DNA of 64,000 nucleotides from UBA6059 sp040219045 (GCA_965229505.1 OZ245881.1:2356001-2420000); one strand, 5' to 3'. Numbered from the stretch's first letter, positions 43,890 through 53,042 are shown. Made by a program: numbers and translations. Notes: a model not told the origin generated them from the sequence alone.

Positions 43890-44203
43890 CTGTGCTATGA
43901 CCATTACTACTCCTTCGAGTGTCACTTTTCAATCGTGCATTGATGAATTCCCGCGACTCATTCTGGAAGGTCACCCTTCACCTCGATAAACCGCACCCAC
44001 CAAATCATCCCGATCGTTTCCCGGTAGGGTCTTTCAGGAACCTTTTTGAAAAAAATTCAACATACAATCGTTTACATTTCAGGGTTGGCACTCACGCCCC
44101 CAAAATGCTGCGGTTTTTTGTCAGTTTCTTATTAATATGCTTGTCCTGTCACTAGCCCTTGGGTGCTACGTGTCGGGATTGGGCTAACCAAAACTAGAAA
44201 TAG

Positions 44204-45688
44204 ATGGCACGCAAATACATAGTAGCATTTGACCAGGGCACGACCAGCAGTCGCGCCGTACTTTTTGACGAAAAAGGCAGCATCGTTGGGGTTGACCAAC
44301 GAGAGTTCACACAGATCTTCCCAAAAGCGGGATGGGTAGAGCACGACCCCATGGAGATATGGAAGTCTCAAATGGATGTCTTTGCCAATGTCCTGAAGAA
44401 CAACAATGTCAAGCCAGATGAGGTAGTAGCTATTGGTATTACCAATCAGCGCGAAACGGCAGTGGTATGGGACAAGACTACCGGAGAGCCCGTTCATAAT
44501 GCCATAGTCTGGCAGGACAAAAGAACTTCTGGTCTCTGCGATGACCTCAAGAAAGAGGGCTTGGAAGAGTATGTGAAGAAGACCACAGGTTTGGTCATTG
44601 ATTCCTATTTCTCTGCTACCAAGATCAACTGGATACTTGAGAATGTAGAAGGCGCTAAAGCGGAAGCCGCGGCAGGTAATCTACTCTTTGGGACTATTGA
44701 TTCCTGGCTCATCTGGAACATGACCAATCGGGACGTGCACGTGACCGACTACACCAATGCTTCACGCACAATGATTTTCGATATCAGTAAGCTGGAGTGG
44801 GATGAGAAGATGTTGACACGATTAGCGATACCAAAAACCATGCTTCCGGAAGTGAAGCCTTCTTCCTATCACTATGGTGACCTGGATTTTAAGGGCGCTA
44901 AGATTCCTATTATGGGTATTGCCGGTGATCAGCAGGCGGCTCTTTTCGGGCAAGCGTGCTTTGAGCCTGGTACGGCTAAGAATACCTATGGCACAGGCTG
45001 CTTCATGCTGATGAACACGGGAGAGAAGCTCCAGTACTCCAAGAATGGACTGCTGACGACCATGGCAGCTACTGCGGATGGGACAGTCCACTATGCATTG
45101 GAAGGAAGTATCTTCATTGCCGGTGCTGCGATTCAATGGTTGCGTGACTCGATGAAGATGCTCGATAGTGCCTCAGACTCTGAGTACTTCGCCAGCAAAG
45201 CAGGGGACTCTGATGAAGTCTATGTCGTTCCGGCATTTGCCGGACTCGGTGCTCCGTATTGGGACATGTACTCTCGGGGTGCCATCTTCGGCCTGACCCG
45301 CGATTCTGGTAAGAACCATATCATCAAAGCCACGCTGGAGTCGCTGGCTTACCAGACCAAAGACGTATTGCTAGCCATGCAGGAGGACTCAGGCATAGAG
45401 CTTACCACACTCAAAGTAGACGGAGGGGCATGCGCCAATAATATGCTTATGCAGTTCCAGTCCGACATCCTCGGTGCGAGCGTCGAACGACCGGAAGTGA
45501 TCGAATCTACCGCTATGGGGGCTGCTTATTTGGCCGGGATTAAAGCGGGCATCTGGGAGAAGGAAAATATCATGAAAAACAGGGCAATCGACAGAACATT
45601 CACCCCTGAAATAGATGTTGCCAAAAGGAATGAATTATACACCGGCTGGAAGAAAGCTGTCGAACGAACACTTAACTGGCTTAGCTAG
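44204..45688 (+). CDS. glpK: Glycerol kinase
   Basis: Phosphorylates glycerol to sn-glycerol-3-phosphate with ATP in the cytoplasm. 494 residues, the usual length. FGGY kinase features are present: FDQGTTSSRAVLFD (residues 8-21), WVEHDPMEIW, GITNQRET and, in the C-terminal domain, KVDGGACANNMLMQFQSDILG. The active-site Asp is in the GIAGDQQAALFGQ block. glpD follows 8 bp later, giving a kinase-dehydrogenase pair. No clear promoter of the TAnnTTTG type was found; TACATTTC at 44073 is a weak candidate. Confidence 0.97.
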   Translation: MARKYIVAFDQGTTSSRAVLFDEKGSIVGVDQREFTQIFPKAGWVEHDPMEIWKSQMDVFANVLKNNNVKPDEVVAIGITNQRETAVVWDKTTGEPVHNAIVWQDKRTSGLCDDLKKEGLEEYVKKTTGLVIDSYFSATKINWILENVEGAKAEAAAGNLLFGTIDSWLIWNMTNRDVHVTDYTNASRTMIFDISKLEWDEKMLTRLAIPKTMLPEVKPSSYHYGDLDFKGAKIPIMGIAGDQQAALFGQACFEPGTAKNTYGTGCFMLMNTGEKLQYSKNGLLTTMAATADGTVHYALEGSIFIAGAAIQWLRDSMKMLDSASDSEYFASKAGDSDEVYVVPAFAGLGAPYWDMYSRGAIFGLTRDSGKNHIIKATLESLAYQTKDVLLAMQEDSGIELTTLKVDGGACANNMLMQFQSDILGASVERPEVIESTAMGAAYLAGIKAGIWEKENIMKNRAIDRTFTPEIDVAKRNELYTGWKKAVERTLNWLS

Positions 45689-45696
45689 CAATCATC

Positions 45697-47349
45697 ATGG
45701 ATACTCATCTTTTTTCATCCCTCAACCGGGGCGAATTGATCAATAAATTGAAATCAACATCGTACGATCTCATCGTGATCGGTGGGGGCATTACCGGATC
45801 AGGAATTGCCCTCGATGCAGCCTCCCGGGGTTTGAAGACCATGCTGATCGAAAAGAAGGATTTTGCCTCGGGCACGAGTAGCAAGTCCACCAAATTGATT
45901 CATGGAGGTCTGCGTTACCTCAAGCAGTTTGAGATCGCCCTGGTACGCGAAGTAGGACGAGAGCGAGCGATTGTACATCGCCTGGCGCCTCAGTTGGTCA
46001 AGTCAGAGAAGATGCTCCTTCCTATGATCAAGGACGGCACTTTCGGAAAGGTAGCCACCAGTGTCGGTCTGATGGTATATGATGTACTGGCTGGTGTGGA
46101 GAAGGCGGATCAGCGCAAGATGCTTTCCAAGGAAGAGACCCTGGCCATAGAGCCGCTGCTGGATGAAAGCATTCTCGAAGGTGGTGGGATCTACGCGGAG
46201 TACCGTACGGATGACGCGCGCCTTACTGTGGAGGTGTTGAAGACAGCAGTAGCACATGGAGCCGATGCGATCAACTATGTGGAAGGTGTTGACTTCATCT
46301 ATGATGGTGCCAAGGTGATAGGTATGAAGTGCAAGGACCGACTTACCGATGAGGAGTTTGAGGTCAGCTCTAAATATGTGGTGAGCGCCGCTGGCCCGTG
46401 GGTCGACACACTCCGCAAAAAGAACCACAGCTTCAAAGGAAAGAAGCTGCACCTGACCAAGGGAGTGCATATCGTGGTACCGCATAAGAGATTACCAGTC
46501 AGGCATTCCCTGTACTTCGACGTGCCTGATGGTCGCATGATCTTCGCCATCCCGCGTGACAAGGTCACCTACATCGGCACTACAGATACCGACTACAGTG
46601 GTGATATCAATGATGTCAGATCCAACGTCGAGGATGTTGAGTATCTGCTGGATGCGACGAACAATACCTTCCCTACCGTCAATCTGACTATCGCAGATGT
46701 CGAATCGAGCTGGGCAGGACTCAGGCCTTTGATCGAAGAGGAGGGCAAGTCTGCCTCTGAGCTATCGCGAAAGGATGAGATATTCTTGTCAGATACCGGT
46801 TTGATTTCGATAGCTGGCGGTAAGCTCACTGGCTACCGCAAAATGGCTGAGCGTATCCTTGATCTACTATCGGAAAAATTTGAAGAGGATCACAAAATTG
46901 AGGTAGCTAAGGGCAAAACGGATGAGATAGTAATTTCCGGAGGCCCATTCGAGGGATCTAAGGAAGTAAATAAGTACGCTGATGAACTGGCCAAAAAACT
47001 GGGCAAGGAGGGCATTGAACCTTACTACGGACAATACCTTGTCTCCAACTATGGTAAGCAGAGTGAATTGATTGTTGAGCAAATGTCCGCTTATAAAGAT
47101 AAAGACCCATTAGTGAGGTTGGGCAGGGCAGAGCTCTGGTATACAGTGCATCACGAGATGGTACATACGGCCATGGACTTTTTCAACCGCCGTACGGGTC
47201 GCCTCTACTTCAACTTGCCTACGATTGAGCCGCTGATAAAACCGATCATGAAGGACCTCAAAAGCTATTTTGGTTGGAAAAAGAAACGCCGGCAGCAGGA
47301 AATGGAGGAGCTTGAAAAAAGCCTCAAGCTAGCGGCCAATTTTGAGTGA
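45697..47349 (+). CDS. glpD: Aerobic-type glycerol-3-phosphate dehydrogenase
   Basis: Oxidises glycerol-3-phosphate to dihydroxyacetone phosphate, passing electrons to quinone at the inner membrane. 550 residues. The N-terminal FAD Rossmann motif VIGGGITGSGIALDAASRG (about residues 27-45) is followed by the family signatures FASGTSSKSTKLIHGGLRYL (a region name) and later IAGGKLTGYRKMAE. The C-terminal ~170 residues form the usual cap domain. It directly follows glpK and is probably co-transcribed. The aquaglyceroporin gene is 3.8 kb downstream rather than next to it. Confidence 0.96.
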   Translation: MDTHLFSSLNRGELINKLKSTSYDLIVIGGGITGSGIALDAASRGLKTMLIEKKDFASGTSSKSTKLIHGGLRYLKQFEIALVREVGRERAIVHRLAPQLVKSEKMLLPMIKDGTFGKVATSVGLMVYDVLAGVEKADQRKMLSKEETLAIEPLLDESILEGGGIYAEYRTDDARLTVEVLKTAVAHGADAINYVEGVDFIYDGAKVIGMKCKDRLTDEEFEVSSKYVVSAAGPWVDTLRKKNHSFKGKKLHLTKGVHIVVPHKRLPVRHSLYFDVPDGRMIFAIPRDKVTYIGTTDTDYSGDINDVRSNVEDVEYLLDATNNTFPTVNLTIADVESSWAGLRPLIEEEGKSASELSRKDEIFLSDTGLISIAGGKLTGYRKMAERILDLLSEKFEEDHKIEVAKGKTDEIVISGGPFEGSKEVNKYADELAKKLGKEGIEPYYGQYLVSNYGKQSELIVEQMSAYKDKDPLVRLGRAELWYTVHHEMVHTAMDFFNRRTGRLYFNLPTIEPLIKPIMKDLKSYFGWKKKRRQQEMEELEKSLKLAANFE

Positions 47350-47430
47350 CCTCTATGATTGATGCTATGAATCGAATAAAGACCATCGCAAAGTTATGTC
47401 AAGCGCAATGAGCTTTTCTCTTGTATTGCA

Positions 47431-47442
47431 AAGACTAGTCTT
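47431..47442. promoter_or_regulatory. 12-bp perfect palindrome upstream of the GH13 gene
   Basis: AAGACTAGTCTT lies 29 bp before the TTG start at 47472. Possible operator; no matching copy was noticed elsewhere in the window. Confidence 0.35.
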
Positions 47443-47471
47443 CAATTATAAATTTTAAACTGTCAATTCCT

Positions 47472-49403
47472 TTGTACGATCCTAATTCACAGACATTTCT
47501 GGTAGACCGCTTGTTTAACAAGCCCAAGCTGGATATTCATTTTCAGACCCGCCTGGCGGCTAACTTAAGCGTCATCCGAAACAACTTCCTAAGGCTCTAC
47601 GGTCAACGTGAAGACCTGAATGATCAGATAGGCAAACTGGTTGATGTGCTGTCAAAAGCCTATTCCGATAGGGACAAAGCACTAAAGAAATCTGATCTCG
47701 AACGGGAGCGACAGCCCGACTGGTTTGTAAGTGAGCAAATCGCGGGCATGATGTTTTACGTCGATCGCTTCTGTGGTGATCTGCCCACCCTTCGCCAGAA
47801 GCTGGATTATTTCGAGGAGCTGGGGATCAACCTGCTGCATGTCATGCCAGTACTTGAGTCCCCCGCAAGCAAGAGCGATGGTGGCTATGCTGTGTCTAAC
47901 TATCGTAAAGTTGATTCCAGATATGGCGCCATGTCCGATGTGAACGGACTGGCCAAAGACCTTCATAGAAAGGGGATGTACCTCATGATGGACATGGTAG
48001 TCAACCATACGTCCGAAGAGCATGAGTGGGCAAAAAAGGCAAAAGCCGGAGATCGCCAATATCAGGATTATTTCTACTGCTATGAGGATCGCAATATTCC
48101 TGATCAGTTTGAGCGATCCCTGCCACAGGTTTTTCCAGAGACAGCTCCGGGCAACTTCACCTACAATGAAGAAATGGGTAAGTGGGTGATGACCGTCTTT
48201 AACAACTACCAATGGGACCTCAACTATACTAACCCGGCCGTGCTCATTGAGATGATCGATGTGATCCTCTTCCTGGCCAATCAGGGGATCGATGTGATTC
48301 GACTGGATGCACTGGCCTTCATGTGGAAGCGAATCGGTACGGACAGCCAAAACCTGGACGAAGCGCATATACTGATTCAGACCATGAAAGCATGTGCGCA
48401 GATAGTCGCTCCGGGCACGATCTTCCTGGCAGAAGCTATTGTAGCGCCGCACCAGATTGTGCGCTATTTCGGTCATACGCAGACCGTCAGCAACGAATGT
48501 GATATTGCCTACAACGCGACTTTGATGACCCTGCTTTGGGATAGTGTAGCAACCAAGAGCAACAAGCTGATATCCGTATCTCTGGATCAGATACCTCGCA
48601 AACCCAGAGGCACCACATGGCTCAATTACGTAAGGTGTCATGACGATATAGGATTGGGTTATGAGGACGGTCATGCGCAAATGGCGGGCTATGACGCCTG
48701 GACGCACAGAGGGTTTCTGACCAATTTCTTAACAGGAAGAATTGATTGGTCTTTTGCAAGAGGGTTGCCTTTCATGGAAGACAAAAGCAATGGCACGGCC
48801 AGGATCAGCGGGTCGTTGGCTTCATTGGTAGGCCTGGAGCGAGCATTACACGAGAACGATAAAGCAGCGCAAGAGTTGGCAATCAAGCGGATCATATTGC
48901 TGCATAGCATTATCATCTCTTTCGGAGGGATACCGCTGCTCTACGCTGGAGATGAGTTGGCGACATTGAACGACTATGCTTATCAGCAAAACGAAGAGCA
49001 TAAGCATGACAACCGCTGGGTGCATCGCCCCAGGATGGACTGGAAGCGTGCGGACCTGAGAAAGAAGAAGGGAACAGTGGAGCATCAGGTCTTCCAAAGC
49101 CTTAGCCAACTTCTCAAGATCCGCAAAGATTCACCTGAGTTTGCAGATAATGATAACTGTCATCTGATCAACTGCCACAATGAGCATTTATTCGGGTACG
49201 TAAGGGTATCGGACAATGAGAAGACATTCGCGGTAGCTAACCTCAACGACCACCCTGAGTCGCTGTACCTCGATCTGATGATCAACCTTGGCTTTGATAT
49301 GCGGGCGGGTGTACGGGACAAAGTGCGCAATACAGCACTTGACTTTTCAAACTATGAACTCAGGCTCGAGCCCTACGAGTTCTACTGGATTACGCAACAA
49401 TAG
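47472..49403 (+). CDS. Amylosucrase/sucrose hydrolase-type GH13 enzyme
   Basis: Splits sucrose, transferring glucose to an alpha-glucan or to water and releasing fructose. 643 residues, the length of amylosucrases. The GH13 residues are in place: nucleophile Asp279 (VIRLDAL), acid/base Glu321 (FLAEAIV) and Asp391/392 (VRCHDDIG). Asp136 in SKSDGGYAVS and the Arg in DNRWVHRP correspond to the residues that fix sucrose in Neisseria amylosucrase, so sucrose specificity is likely retained. No signal peptide, so cytoplasmic. The start is TTG, the only start before residue ~93. A ROK kinase follows, well placed to take the released fructose. Confidence 0.87.
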   Translation: MYDPNSQTFLVDRLFNKPKLDIHFQTRLAANLSVIRNNFLRLYGQREDLNDQIGKLVDVLSKAYSDRDKALKKSDLERERQPDWFVSEQIAGMMFYVDRFCGDLPTLRQKLDYFEELGINLLHVMPVLESPASKSDGGYAVSNYRKVDSRYGAMSDVNGLAKDLHRKGMYLMMDMVVNHTSEEHEWAKKAKAGDRQYQDYFYCYEDRNIPDQFERSLPQVFPETAPGNFTYNEEMGKWVMTVFNNYQWDLNYTNPAVLIEMIDVILFLANQGIDVIRLDALAFMWKRIGTDSQNLDEAHILIQTMKACAQIVAPGTIFLAEAIVAPHQIVRYFGHTQTVSNECDIAYNATLMTLLWDSVATKSNKLISVSLDQIPRKPRGTTWLNYVRCHDDIGLGYEDGHAQMAGYDAWTHRGFLTNFLTGRIDWSFARGLPFMEDKSNGTARISGSLASLVGLERALHENDKAAQELAIKRIILLHSIIISFGGIPLLYAGDELATLNDYAYQQNEEHKHDNRWVHRPRMDWKRADLRKKKGTVEHQVFQSLSQLLKIRKDSPEFADNDNCHLINCHNEHLFGYVRVSDNEKTFAVANLNDHPESLYLDLMINLGFDMRAGVRDKVRNTALDFSNYELRLEPYEFYWITQQ

Positions 49404-49548
49404 GCTGAAAGCACTGTGGTGGAAAGAAGGAGCACCTATCATGAGCCGGCCAGTTTGACGATGGTAGGTTTCCCCAAGGAAGCCGTGCTTGATCAGATTA
49501 ATCGGTAGTTGCTTGATTAGCACTTGATCAATATTGTATATTACGATG

Positions 49549-49577
49549 GTACGAACGTATACTGAAACCATTCGTAC
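49549..49577. promoter_or_regulatory. Inverted repeat GTACGAA / TTCGTAC before the ROK gene
   Basis: 7-bp perfect arms (49549-49555 and 49571-49577) with a 15-nt spacer, 34 bp before the ROK ATG. It could be an operator or a hairpin; no T run follows, so it is not a terminator. The rest of the 207-bp gap shows nothing I can assign. Confidence 0.35.
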
Positions 49578-49610
49578 GCCTGTATCAACTATTACCTAAA
49601 CAGAATACCT

Positions 49611-50519
49611 ATGGCAATCTGGGGAGTCGATCTTGGGGGCACAAAAATCGAAGGTGCGGTACTCGAAAGCGCACAATCACCGGAAGTACTCATCCGGCAA
49701 AGAATAGCGACAGAAGCTGAGCATGGCTATGAGCATGTGCTCGGCCAGATCAAGAAGCTGGTGCAGATTCTCGAAAGTGAGGTAGGTCACTATCCTGACA
49801 AGATCGGTATTGGTACTCCGGGCTCTACAGACCCGGGTACCGGACTTTTGAAGAACTGCAACTCTCAGCATCTCAATGGGAAGCCTTTCAGGGACGATAT
49901 CCAGCAACTCCTGGGCATTCCAGTGGCATTGGCAAATGATGCGAATTGCTTCGCCTTAGCAGAAACCAAGATGGGTGTAGTGCAGGATATAGCGCCTGAT
50001 GCCGAGGTAGTATTTGGTGTGATCATGGGCACAGGTGTAGGTGGCGGATTGGTCGTGAACGGTAAGGTCATCAACGGCAGACAAGGCATTGGGGGCGAAT
50101 GGGGACACAGCTTTCTGGATGCTTCAGGAGGCAAATGCTATTGCGGTGATACGGGGTGCGTGGAGCGTATATTAGCGGGCCCTGCACTAGAGCGCTTCTA
50201 TCAGGACATTAGTGGGGTAGAGGTCACACTCAAAGAAATATATCATCGCTATACAAGTGGACGGAGTGACGACTTTGCTGTCAAGACGATGCTCAGGCTC
50301 ACGCATTTTTTCGGTCTTGGCATAGCCAATTTGGTGAATATCATCGACCCTGATGTCATTGTGATTGGAGGAGGTGTAGGCAACATTGATTTGCTATATT
50401 CTGATGGATTGCAAGAGGTACGTAAGCATGTGTTTAACCCGACCTTCAGTACTCCAATCGTAAAACCTAAGCTGGGCGACAGTGCTGGTGTATTCGGAGC
50501 TGCGTTTTTGGTGGCTTGA
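49611..50519 (+). CDS. ROK family sugar kinase (fructokinase or glucokinase)
   Basis: 302 residues. The ATP-binding DLGGTKIEGAVL is at the N-terminus, followed by ANDANCFALAE with the catalytic Asp, GTGVGGGLVVNGK, and GGEWGH leading to the ROK zinc motif CYCGDTGC. It phosphorylates a hexose in the cytoplasm. The substrate cannot be decided from motifs; the neighbouring amylosucrase-type enzyme would release fructose, and a sucrose hydrolase would release glucose as well, so both are possible. It has its own 207-bp upstream region with a small inverted repeat. Confidence 0.9.
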   Translation: MAIWGVDLGGTKIEGAVLESAQSPEVLIRQRIATEAEHGYEHVLGQIKKLVQILESEVGHYPDKIGIGTPGSTDPGTGLLKNCNSQHLNGKPFRDDIQQLLGIPVALANDANCFALAETKMGVVQDIAPDAEVVFGVIMGTGVGGGLVVNGKVINGRQGIGGEWGHSFLDASGGKCYCGDTGCVERILAGPALERFYQDISGVEVTLKEIYHRYTSGRSDDFAVKTMLRLTHFFGLGIANLVNIIDPDVIVIGGGVGNIDLLYSDGLQEVRKHVFNPTFSTPIVKPKLGDSAGVFGAAFLVA

Positions 50520-50600
50520 GACTACATTAAATGCAGCTTGAGTTGTACCAGTTCCTAATACTTGATACCTAATACCATCTCGATAACTATCGGGAACCAT

Positions 50601-51077
50601 CTACAGTCTAATATTCCTCAGATTGATCCGATCACTAAAGCGAATAGGAATCTTCATGTTGACGCCCTTTACCTTGGCATGCGCCATACCTTCAAATTGT
50701 ATAGGCAGCTCCTCGCCCAGTAGTATTTTCAGCCCCTGCTTATTCATGATCTTTTCTACAGCCCGTAGGTCAATACGGCCTCTTAGCGGAATCGGCGAAT
50801 CTTCATTGGGAAGGATCAGGTACTCGGACTCCTCTTCGATTACCGCTATTTGTTGACCATCGATGCTCACGTTCAGATCGATTTCATTGAGCATAGCTTT
50901 GAAGGAGTTAGGGTTGATAATCACAGCCTCACCAGATACGTAAAGTTCATTGTTGAGCACATTGCCCACTTTGATATTTCTGATCTCCTTGAGCACTGGT
51001 GCTTCCGGTTCTTTGCACCCGACGAAGCAGATCAATGGAAAAATGAATAAAAAGTTTTTTATTGCTGTATAGTTCAT
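50601..51077 (-). CDS. LEA type 2 (WHy-domain) lipoprotein
   Basis: 158 residues. Lipoprotein signal ending CFVGC (Cys21). The body fits a WHy/LEA-2 domain: VKVGNVLNNELYVSGEAVIINPNSFKAML has the NPN motif of the family (a region name, about residues 36-63), then VSIDGQQIAVIEEE and IPLRGRIDLRA. WHy domains occur in desiccation- and stress-related proteins; in bacteria the function of the lipoprotein form is unknown. It is convergent with the ROK gene and divergent from the aquaglyceroporin gene. Confidence 0.78.
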   Translation of the reverse strand: MNYTAIKNFLFIFPLICFVGCKEPEAPVLKEIRNIKVGNVLNNELYVSGEAVIINPNSFKAMLNEIDLNVSIDGQQIAVIEEESEYLILPNEDSPIPLRGRIDLRAVEKIMNKQGLKILLGEELPIQFEGMAHAKVKGVNMKIPIRFSDRINLRNIRL

Positions 51078-51162
51078 AATGTTGTTGCTGACGGGCTAAC
51101 CTAGGCAATGGCGTGCATATTAGATCAACGAATCAATCATTTTCATCACGAACCTAACGACA

Positions 51163-51957
51163 ATGAACCCATATTTAGCCGAAATCATAGGCACCTTTGT
51201 ATTGATCAGCCTTGGCTGTGGAGCAAATGCAGGTGTCACCCTTAAAAAATCATATGCCAATGGGTCTGATTGGATTGTAATCTCCGTGGGCTGGGGGTTG
51301 GCAGTCACACTGGCGATTTATGCAGTAGGTAGCTTCAGTGGTGCTCACATCAACCCGGCGGTAACAGTTGGACTGGCCGTGGCTGGAGAGTTTCCATGGG
51401 CAGATGTGCCAGGATACATTTTCGCTCAGTTCATCGGAGCTTTTCTTGGAGCGACCACTGTGTGGGTACACTATATGCCACATTGGAAGGAGACCGAAGA
51501 TCAGGCCAGTAAGCTAGGCGTATTTGCCACTGGCCCGGCTATTACCTCCAGATTTTCCAACCTTGTCAGCGAGATTTCTGGCACATTCATATTGCTTTTT
51601 GCTTTGATGTTTATTGGGGCTAATCAGTTTACCGAAGGACTCAACCCCTTAGTCGTCGGAGGTCTGATTGTAGCCATAGGCATCAGCTTAGGAGGCACTA
51701 CGGGCTATGCCATCAACCCCGCAAGGGATTTAGGCCCGCGCCTGGCGCACTTCTTTTTGCCCATAGCTGGAAAAGGGCCCTCCAATTGGACCTACGCCAG
51801 CATACCTGTTATTGGCCCACTGATCGGTGGTGCCTGGGGGGCATTGACCTACAAGTTTCTTTTTCAGCAAGCGCTAATGATACCCTTCGTAATCGTGTCG
51901 GTGATAGTGTTCGTCTTTATTTTATTGAGCTATCAGGAGTCCAAAAAACTACCATGA
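51163..51957 (+). CDS. glpF: Aquaglyceroporin / glycerol uptake facilitator (MIP family)
   Basis: Lets glycerol cross the inner membrane. 264 residues with six hydrophobic helices. The two NPA boxes are at 64-66 (GAHINPAVTVG) and 185-187, the second reading NPARDLGPR; the Asp after NPAR is typical of glycerol-conducting members rather than strict water channels. The stop overlaps the ATG of the glycerophosphodiester phosphodiesterase gene (ATGA), so transport and substrate release are translationally coupled. Together with glpK and glpD upstream, this completes a glycerol pathway. Confidence 0.94.
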   Translation: MNPYLAEIIGTFVLISLGCGANAGVTLKKSYANGSDWIVISVGWGLAVTLAIYAVGSFSGAHINPAVTVGLAVAGEFPWADVPGYIFAQFIGAFLGATTVWVHYMPHWKETEDQASKLGVFATGPAITSRFSNLVSEISGTFILLFALMFIGANQFTEGLNPLVVGGLIVAIGISLGGTTGYAINPARDLGPRLAHFFLPIAGKGPSNWTYASIPVIGPLIGGAWGALTYKFLFQQALMIPFVIVSVIVFVFILLSYQESKKLP

Positions 51958-52835
51958 GATTAATATTATTCACACTTATATTCGGGTTGCTATTGTCTTG
52001 TAGTGATAAGCCTCAACGGTTATCTGATCAGCTGAATATTCAAGGTCATAGAGGGGCGAGAGGTCTCCTACCGGAAAATACAATTCCTGCATTTCTCAAG
52101 GCACTAGAGTATGGAGTCACCACATTGGAGCTCGACTTGGCTGTCACTGCTGATGGTGAACTGGTCGTTTCTCATGAACCATGGATGAACCATAGTATTT
52201 GCACCGATTCATCAGGGCAGACGATCACTGAGGAGGATGAACGCGAGTTCAATATTTATCAGATGACCCTGGCCGAAGTACAACAGTTTGATTGCGGTAG
52301 CCAAGGCAATCCAAGGTTCCTGGAGCAGAAGGCGATGAGCGTCACTAAACCCACCCTTGCTGAGCTCTTCGATGTAGTCAATCAGCAACTCAAAGGCTCC
52401 ACCATCAACTACAACATTGAGATCAAGAGCTCGCCGGAGGGTGATGAGAAGTTTCATCCTGCTCCAGCAGCTTTTTCTGACCTGGTCTTTCAATTCATTG
52501 ATGGTAAAGTTGATTGGAAATACATCACCATACAGAGCTTCGATTTTAGGGTACTGCGTCACTTCAATGAAACTTACCCAGATGTGCAGCTAGCGGCGTT
52601 GATTGAGAATCAGGAGACGCCCGCTCAGAATATCTCCACTCTAGGATTTACTCCTGATATATACAGTTCATGGTACAAAGATCTCTCCGCTGAGGATGTT
52701 GACTACTTACATCAGCAAAATGTGCTGGTCATCCCATGGACAGTCAACGAAATCGAGGATATGAAAATGCTTATTGATTGGGGTGTAGATGGGATCATCA
52801 CCGACTACCCGGATCGGGCTGCTGAGTTAAGATAG
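51954..52835 (+). CDS. Glycerophosphodiester phosphodiesterase, lipoprotein
   Basis: Hydrolyses glycerophosphodiesters to glycerol-3-phosphate and an alcohol. 293 residues from ATG 51954, where a lipoprotein signal begins (MRLILFTLIFGLLLSC, Cys16). A longer in-frame reading from 51786 overlaps glpF and is rejected. Family motifs are in order: QGHRGARGLLPENTIPAF, LELDLAVTADGELVVSHEP and, near the C-terminus, WTVNEIEDM and GVDGIITDYP. Lipidation places it in the periplasm or on the surface, so it would act before uptake. It is coupled to glpF by a 4-bp overlap. Confidence 0.93.
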   Translation: MRLILFTLIFGLLLSCSDKPQRLSDQLNIQGHRGARGLLPENTIPAFLKALEYGVTTLELDLAVTADGELVVSHEPWMNHSICTDSSGQTITEEDEREFNIYQMTLAEVQQFDCGSQGNPRFLEQKAMSVTKPTLAELFDVVNQQLKGSTINYNIEIKSSPEGDEKFHPAPAAFSDLVFQFIDGKVDWKYITIQSFDFRVLRHFNETYPDVQLAALIENQETPAQNISTLGFTPDIYSSWYKDLSAEDVDYLHQQNVLVIPWTVNEIEDMKMLIDWGVDGIITDYPDRAAELR

Positions 52836-52908
52836 TTTAATCTACCTTTTCTGATTCGGACAAGTACACTAATCAGCTCAGCAGGCTTTCCATCTAGACG
52901 GGAGGGAC

Positions 52909-52998
52909 GAAAATTCAGCGGGGCAAGGTTGGTATTGGGATGGCCAGCTTTGAATTTTCTTGACTTTTTTGTCCCTTTTTGTGTCAAGACAAAAAGGG
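52909..52998. repeat. Structured intergenic repeat, copy 3
   Basis: GAAAATTC (52909-52916) and GAATTTTC (52952-52959) pair; TTGACT follows at 52960, then a perfect hairpin CCCTTTTTGT / ACAAAAAGGG (52973-52998, loop GTCAAG). Compared with copy 1 at 27958, three stem pairs differ on both arms at once, so pairing is preserved. Copy 3 flows into a second, larger hairpin at 53002. Confidence 0.75.
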
Positions 52999-53001
52999 AA
53001 C

Positions 53002-53042
53002 TGGTTCAAATTGACCTTAGTTGACAGAGTCAATTTGAACCA
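53002..53042. terminator. 14-bp perfect inverted repeat before the adenosine kinase gene
   Basis: TGGTTCAAATTGAC (53002-53015) and GTCAATTTGAACCA (53029-53042) with a 13-nt spacer. It could act as a bidirectional stop after the glycerophosphodiesterase gene, but no T run follows, so the terminator call is tentative. Confidence 0.4.

Noticed and set aside
31768..43920. CRISPR array in the repeat-rich flanks
   Set aside because: The repeated words alternate in orientation with unequal, non-unique spacing, and no cas gene is present; no CRISPR was seen anywhere in the window.
43647..44155. 67- and 78-codon frames between the island and glpK
   Set aside because: The first is made of the composite repeat; the second has no family pattern and an unlikely composition.
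51786..51953. N-terminal extension of the glycerophosphodiester phosphodiesterase
   Set aside because: It is the glpF sequence read in another frame; the true start is the ATGA overlap at 51954.
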